Shown: positions 63,449-64,000 of the stretch, piece by piece
Layout of the letters: each line of letters starts with the position of its first letter
How positions within the stretch are numbered: the first letter of the stretch is position 1
Assembly: GCA_016195825.1 (NCBI GenBank)
Contig: JACPYV010000040.1
Span: 62,001 to 126,000, forward strand
DNA: 64,000 nt
Direction of reading: 5' to 3'
Source: Burkholderiales bacterium
GTDB lineage: Bacteria > Pseudomonadota > Gammaproteobacteria > Burkholderiales > Burkholderiaceae_C
Notes under the pieces: generated by a model
What the model saw: the letters and a program-made list of their open reading frames with translations, nothing else
What the model was told of the DNA's origin: nothing
Databases searched by the model: none
Program-made: the position numbers and the translations under genes

Positions 63449-64000
63449 CCCGCATCCTGATTGCCAAAGACGAGACGCTGCTGGCCGTGGAGATCCGCGA
63501 GGAACTGCTGCGGCAGTGGCCCGAGGCGCAGGTCGTGGCCATGGCGCGCGATGGTCACGAAGCGCTGCGGCTGGTGGAGCAGCTGGCGCCCGAGGTCTGC
63601 TTCTTGGATGTACAGATGCCCGGGCTCTCAGGCTTGGAAGTCGCCCAGCTGATCGGCCGGCGCGCCCACGTCGTCTTCATCACGGCGCATGAGCGCTACG
63701 CCGTGCAGGCCTTCGACGAGGGCGCCGTGGGCTATCTGCTCAAGCCGCTGGACCCGGTGCGCATGGCCAAGACGCTGCTGCGGCTCAAGGAGCGGCTGAG
63801 CCTGCCGCCGGCCGACCTTGGGGGCCTGGCCGCGCGCACGGCGGCGGCCGCCGCGACGGAGCCGCTGCGCTGGATCACCGTGCAGCGCGGCCGCGAGCTG
63901 CAGCTCATCACCGTGGAGGACGTGGCCTACTTTCGGGCCGATCACAAGTACGTCGCTGTCGTCACGGCCGACAGCGAGGCGCTGATCTCGCTGCCGCTGA
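63445..64000 (+). CDS. LytTR-type response regulator, partial at right edge
   Basis: The first 185 residues are visible. Receiver: ILIAKDE (Lys-Asp-Glu in place of the usual acidic pair), phosphoacceptor in CFLDVQMPGLSG (Asp about 54), ITAHERYA (Thr), LLKPLD (Lys). A linker leads to the start of a LytTR DNA-binding domain (ITVQRGRELQLITVEDVAYF). The start overlaps the previous stop (ATGA). Confidence 0.93.
   Translation, partial: MTRILIAKDETLLAVEIREELLRQWPEAQVVAMARDGHEALRLVEQLAPEVCFLDVQMPGLSGLEVAQLIGRRAHVVFITAHERYAVQAFDEGAVGYLLKPLDPVRMAKTLLRLKERLSLPPADLGGLAARTAAAAATEPLRWITVQRGRELQLITVEDVAYFRADHKYVAVVTADSEALISLPL

Noticed and set aside
1-64000. CRISPR arrays, rRNA or complete tRNA genes
   Set aside because: No regularly spaced repeats and no tRNA or rRNA signature were seen on either strand.

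Overview
The window joins an accessory genomic island (about 1-46,350) to core chromosome (about 46,351-64,000). The core part is very GC-rich and carries glmU, a truncated native ttcA, a class A penicillin-binding protein, a truncated haemoglobin, a protealysin-type M4 peptidase with its emfourin inhibitor, and a LytS/LytTR two-component cluster. Gene content, codon use and the imuA-imuB-dnaE2 cassette fit a betaproteobacterium, probably Burkholderiales of the Rubrivivax/Leptothrix/Roseateles kind. This is inferred from protein appearance only; no search was run.

Island, left part (1-25,500). A three-gene minus-strand operon (7243 to beyond the left edge) looks like a DptFGH/SspFGH-type restriction module: a GDGKS ATPase, a protein of unknown fold, and a very large protein with a PD-(D/E)xK-like motif that runs off the window. 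Next is the SOS mutasome imuA-imuB-dnaE2 behind a perfect LexA box, with a divergent zinc-finger protein. Then come a candidate small RNA, two small genes, an H-NS-like nucleoid protein, an integrase remnant, a two-gene operon with a two-HKD phospholipase-D-type protein, an SRAP (YedK/HMCES-like) protein, a 38-residue microprotein not predicted by standard length cut-offs, a DUF4238/SEC-C fusion, and a second LexA box between two small divergent genes.

Island, middle (26,200-34,800). A gene with an in-frame amber stop is followed by an S1/P1 nuclease gene split by an IS66-family element (27,924-34,606; GTAAGCG inverted repeats, 8-bp duplication CAACGGAA). The IS66 tnpC is itself split by a recombinase-in-trio (RIT) element (29,849-33,307) with 29-bp perfect inverted repeats. 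Removing the IS66 element restores a continuous 273-residue nuclease frame.

Island, right part (35,370-46,350). A minus-strand operon resembles the phosphorothioate-modification genes sspB (DUF4007), sspC (large P-loop ATPase) and sspD (PAPS-reductase-like), without sspA. It continues into two less familiar genes: a protein with both an Hsp90/MutL-type and a histidine-kinase-type ATPase domain, and a 682-residue protein with an expanded receiver-like domain. This five-gene block is the best candidate for an undescribed system: single-strand phosphorothioation coupled to a signalling-like effector pair.

Upstream of it is a full-length ttcA with a recoded PP-loop (SGGADS). Immediately beyond, the native ttcA lacks everything before the KDS of its PP-loop. 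The simplest reading is that the island inserted into host ttcA and brings a replacement copy altered at the insertion site. Most island genes concern DNA breakage, modification or repair.
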